From Kappaphycus alvarezii (taxonomy: Eukaryota; Rhodophyta; Florideophyceae; Gigartinales; Solieriaceae): 64,000 nucleotides of DNA. Under the pieces are notes generated by a model. It did no database searches, had not been told where the DNA came from, and was given only the letters and a program-made list of their open reading frames with translations. The stretch spans positions 620,001 to 684,000 of the forward strand of contig NADL03000458.1 in the NCBI GenBank assembly GCA_002205965.3. The letters run 5' to 3'. This document shows, piece after piece, positions 59,874 to 64,000 of the stretch. The position numbers were made by a program, and so were the translations under genes. How positions within the stretch are numbered: the stretch's first letter is position 1; every line of letters begins with the position of its first letter.

Positions 59874-62160
59874 GTTGTACTGTCGTTTCCAATTCTGTTA
59901 TATGAAGAAGGTATCAGTTTAGTACTTGCCTGATTGTGGCGTTAAATGTATGCTACTACATTTGTAGTGGGAAGAAAGAGAGTAGAGCGTGCTTCTTATC
60001 CTATAACTGCCTGGCTTTGTTGATTCTTTAAACCGACATTCATTTCAAGAGCGTTGAGTATATTTAGAATAGATGAATTAATGAAATAGATCATTATGTT
60101 GCTTGCAATTGTGTCCAAGAGGCTTTACATGATGAGAACTTTGAGCTTATTTGCTTCAATTCTTGTGCAGCTTAGAAGTTCTGGGTACAAAAGTGGCGTG
60201 GGAAACTCGAACTGGAGAATAAAGTTAGCGTGGACAAGCGCTGCATTAATGCTGACAGCAGAATTCCAGAATTAAAAGTGTTTTTTAACAAGCTTTAGTA
60301 GCTTGTTGGCGTCATTTTTTGCCCTTTTGCTGCCCTAAATTGTGTCGCCTGGATTATGGCCTTATCGCTCGCTAATTCGTGCCTTGTGTAGTAGTGCTTG
60401 TATCAGCTCCCGTATACCCGCTCGGTAGGTTTGTCGCTGGTGCCATGGCCAGTGGAATTTTGCCGATGATTATAGTTGAATCGAGATAGCTGTGTTGTTA
60501 CTGTGCGAGTCACAGTGATAGATGAAGGACTTTACCTGTGGTAACATTCTCTCTCTGCTCGGGATCTGTTGGTCAGAGCAGCAGGTTGCTTTATTTATGC
60601 TGTTTATCTAAGGAAAGTTGGGCGGGCTTGAATTTGAGGCGGGAAATGGTTTACGGTATGCTACAGGTACCTCCGACAACTTGCCTCTGGGAGGACATAT
60701 TTTCGGCAATTGAATCTGCAAAGGCGGAAAGTGCAACGGAATACATAGCTTCCAATGACTCCAACCGATCAACCATTGTAAGCACTGGGTTAGATGCTGG
60801 TCAACCGCAAAGTGATATGTGTAGCGCAAAGGGTTCAAAATGCCCCCAAGTACCGACTTCAACTCACTTCGATACAAAACAGCCCGATTATAGACTACTT
60901 CCAATACTGTATGTCTGATTGGTACTGGAAAGGAACTGTACTGGGCTTTTGTAAAAGCAATAGCGGCAAATTTAAAGCTATAAATTGACAAATTAGTCAA
61001 TTCAGGGTGATTAATGCAACCGAATTGCCAAGGGCCTCGCTGCCGCTCACCAGTTCATGGCCAACTCCCTCAAAGTGAAGAATTGGTTGGAAGCGTTTTC
61101 CATTGAGTAAACCAGTCCGAAACTGCAGCTTGAACTTGCCAAGAAGCTACAGAAAATGGCTTCAATGGAAATGGAAGAGGTTTTGTCATCGAAACAGATA
61201 TCCACGCCAAGGAAACATGGTTAAAATTAGGGCTCTGCTAAAACTGTGTGTGGTATGTCAAAAAAAGAAAATCTAACATAACGATGTGGTAGCGGGACCG
61301 GTTCCGGTTATTAATTCTGCTTAGTATTCCGTTCCAGATCATTCATTATAGACATATGTAAGTGATGGGATAGCAGCAGGGGACAATGAATCTCAAGTCT
61401 TCCATGACTACTAAGAAAAATTGACGAAGGAGGTCAAACTGCCACATGGCGGATCCTGTGATGGTGTTTCCATTCTTTCGCTCATCGAAATGAGTTGAAC
61501 AGCACGGTATATGAGTAGTTGAGAATTGTTCTTCAGTAAATCATATGAGGCTTTACCCACTTTCCTCTATTACGTTCTATATTTGTCGACCGAGCGCATT
61601 CTTCAATCTACTCTGGTTGTTAATAGATCGCATCTATCTCACAACAGCATCACTCTATGCAAAGATACCCATCATAAGCACGTCAACCTGTCTCTTAAAA
61701 ACACGGAAAACCATACCACGCAAACCAACAAAGCCTTCAAAAGTTTATTGGTCCCTTTTTCATCTACTAACATGATTTCCATTATACTACAAGCACGGAC
61801 GGCCAACTACATTTCATTTTCATATTAGAAGCGAGAGAGCTGCGTCAATATACCAAAACGGTATTATAGGACCCAAAAAGCTTTCTATAATTTTGTGAGC
61901 GCCTTCCAAGTGCCCAGAAACTATTCATTTGTCATTCTTTTCTTGTTTGTTTATAGAATTAACAAAAATTTGTAGATTTTTTACACATTGTTAAAGGGAA
62001 AACAGTTGTATTCGAACTGCTCACCTGATACTGAGTAAGTAAGAAGGACACGAGGGTAGGTATCGCTCAGAAATTTGGAAAAGAATGAGATGATATCGAT
62101 GATGTTGAGGTCATTTGGCATACCTGAGATCGAATAAAACAGGATTCAGAGTAGAAGATA
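59874..62160. other. Spacer between inverted LINE ends
   Basis: A 126-codon plus-strand frame (60538-60918) and a coding-looking stretch near 61030-61210 (LAKKLQKMASMEMEEVLSSK) are present, but neither is recognised. No transposon ends or tRNA. Confidence 0.4.
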
Positions 62161-62165
62161 TATTT

Positions 62166-62191
62166 AGCGAAACACTTTTATGTGTTTCGCT
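62166..62191. repeat. Perfect 10-bp stem hairpin
   Basis: AGCGAAACAC, a TTTTAT loop, then GTGTTTCGCT. It lies at the upstream edge of the LINE fragment, so it may mark an insertion junction or an older element end. Confidence 0.8.
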
Positions 62192-62612
62192 AGGAGAGTG
62201 CGTACTTTCAACCCACTCAACTCCCTCAACGCGGCCATCTCCGCCAAACGTAGAAGGTATGAACCACTGCTCGCGACTGCTACTAGAGGGAGGCTTTTGC
62301 CTATCCCAATATCCACCCTTGGAGGCTGGCACCCAGATGCGTACGCGGTGCTAACCGATGTCGCGCGGAACGTGGCCGTTCGAGCGATGGAGACCTATGG
62401 GATGGTTAGAGCGGTGGTGCTGCCCCAAAGGCACGCTGCTGCGGCCGTCATGTCCAACGCGGCATGCCTGTTCGCCGGCATTGAGCCGGCCCTGTAAGGA
62501 AGGTCATGTACTGTAGTGTTACCCATCAGCGCCGACTTATCCCGCATAACGCATTAGCCGCGTGGATATAACCGACCACATCTTCCATGCATTAAAATAA
62601 CCCAAATTTCCC
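62192..62612 (+). mobile_element. LINE C-terminal fragment, second family
   Basis: An open frame to 62497 has KRRRYEPLL, a STLGGWHPDAYAVL block and RHAAAAVMSNAACLFAGIEP. This resembles the last domain of RLE-type LINE proteins, where a 'G..HP.A' block precedes an arginine/alanine-rich end. It is followed by ~115 bp of 3' untranslated DNA carrying one GTACTGTAG unit. An inverted 5'-truncated copy is at 59680-59873. Its sequence differs from the 41 kb LINE, so it is a separate family. Confidence 0.5.
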
Positions 62613-63932
62613 ACTTTTATGTGCCACATTATAAAATTGTCCTTTCTCACTGTTGTACTCTGCTCAGCTTTCTAACACGCCCTCCAAGCCCAGCCGCTGC
62701 AGTATAAGCAGTCAATGCAGCCCAGAAACTATATCTTCGTAAACTGACGTTTGATGAATATTACAGGTGCCCCTATAGGAATGCGTAGCAACTCCAACTT
62801 AAAAACTCTTACTATCGCAAAGCAGAACTCTTTAAAGAAGTCAAGCGCTGTGTGCTCCCCAATTTTCATTACTCCGTCCATCATTCCTGCATGAATTATT
62901 TAGAAAAGCTTGCTTAGATTACCTGGTGTATTGACCAGCGAGGAGATACCCTTCCTTTGTACGGTGTTAAAACGATCATCTTTACGTAAATATTACTCTA
63001 TGGGCGTGGTTTTCGCTCAAATGTGATAAAAAAATAGGCCTAGCACTCGATACTTTCTTTAAGTCTCCATCTCAAATCATTAAGGATCAAAAATCACAGA
63101 TCTTCCTCTTCTTTGCTCGTTCTCCAGGCAAAATAGTTTTAAATCAACCGTTTATGGACTTCACGATGATTGCCAAGCATATTTAACTTCTTCCCAGGGC
63201 ATGATCCTCCCATTTTCCATATAAGTTGCCAGCCATATCATGGGCTAATCCGCTATTACTGTGACATATTCATGTGGATCTTCCTCCAGAATAAGGTCTG
63301 TTCTTTACGTCAGTAGCGGGGCCAATGTAACACTCTTAGTTCATTGTTTACCTAACTGCTAGGAAACTACCAAGAAAAACTTTTTGCGCAGTTCTGCGTA
63401 CGTAGAACTAAAGTGTCTCAGAATCGTTAATTAATTTTGCGTAACAGTATTCAAGACTCAAAGAAAAGATTGATAATGTGAGATGGGAGCTAGAGGCAGA
63501 GACGGGACAAGAGTAGAGTCGTCCGTTTCAGAACATGTTATGCACAGGAGCGGAAGATATCGAAATAAGGAGCTGAAAGCGAGAGAAAGCGGGAGTACGG
63601 GGCTTCGGCCAAAAAGGCAAATTATTGGCTGCTGGTTGAGGGAAAGAAGTAAGGGGCAGGCGATCAACGGGATAGAATGAAAATGGATGGACGTGCTTAG
63701 CTATAAGAAGCGTGATGCTCGAGCGCCTGGTTGAACCGATGACAGATTTTCGATTGCGCGCTTTTTGTTATCAACCGGTGCTATTTTGGTTGAAAAAAGG
63801 CCAATTGTTGATTGAATATTAGAAAGCCAATAGGAATCGCGCTCTTGTCACTTTTCCGTACAGAATGACTTTAGGGGTGGAGTTGCTCTAATAGGATCTC
63901 CCTAGTGTCTATACTTCATGCCAATGTCCTCA
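62613..63932. other. No gene recognised
   Basis: AT-rich DNA with short frames only, for example 63458-63667 minus. No motif assigned. Confidence 0.4.
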
Positions 63933-63956
63933 TATTAGGCATACTTTGTCCTCATA

Positions 63957-64000
63957 TGAGAACAAAAACTAGGAAGTACTGTACTGTGCTAGTCAAATAA
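63957..64000. repeat. Start of a further copy of the inverted-end repeat, cut by window edge
   Basis: TTTGTCCTCA (63945-63954), TA, then TGAGAACAAA (63957-63966) form two facing termini around one TA, as at 46432. Another outward terminus GTCCTCA-TA is at 63926-63934. The copy that starts at 63957 runs off the window. A GTACTGTACTG unit is at about 63976. Confidence 0.45.

Noticed and set aside
1-64000. CRISPR arrays, operons, ribosome binding sites, rRNA genes
   Set aside because: Nothing of the kind was seen; repeats are pentamer arrays or transposon-derived and genes are single eukaryotic units.

Overview
The window looks like nuclear DNA of a eukaryote with intron-poor genes and many decayed transposable elements. 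No introns, operons or bacterial signals are visible. The mixture (single-exon genes, RLE-type LINE pieces, Ty1/copia-like fossils, several DNA transposon families) would suit a red macroalga, but nothing here proves the lineage.

Only five host protein genes can be named with fair confidence. From left to right they are: an Nbp35/NUBP1-type Fe-S scaffold ATPase (10.7-11.7 kb, +); a UBE2C-like ubiquitin-conjugating enzyme (12.15-12.6 kb, -), divergent from a kinesin (13.7-15.96 kb, +); a HAUS6/augmin-like protein (32.9-36.7 kb, +); and, convergent with it, a nine-finger TFIIIA-like protein (36.9-38.5 kb, -). Three of these would act on the mitotic spindle or the anaphase switch, and two of those share one 1.1 kb divergent intergenic region. 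Four of the five are split by single-base frame changes, mostly in short homopolymers. This looks more like uncorrected sequencing indels than five separate losses.

Three tRNA-Ala genes (one TGC, two identical AGC) lie at 861, 9619 and 41557. Each has a 3' piece (one of them very weak) of a LINE with a restriction-like endonuclease within about 270 bp. This raises the possibility of tRNA-gene-associated insertion.

Layout: 0-2.5 kb LINE patchwork around a tRNA; 2.5-5.2 kb LTR-element debris and a tandem repeat; 5.8-9.1 kb a DDE transposon with 36-bp terminal inverted repeats; 9.6-16.3 kb tRNA and the first gene cluster; 16.3-32.3 kb gene-poor, with a LINE fragment, strong hairpins, a GC-skew switch and TACTG/CAGTA arrays; 32.9-38.5 kb the second gene cluster; 39.9-47.6 kb LINE, tRNA, a pogo-like transposon, copia fossil and a 369-bp repeat; 47.6-64 kb mostly old copia elements, a decayed Tc1/mariner copy, an inverted pair of LINE ends and AT-rich DNA in which no gene is recognised.
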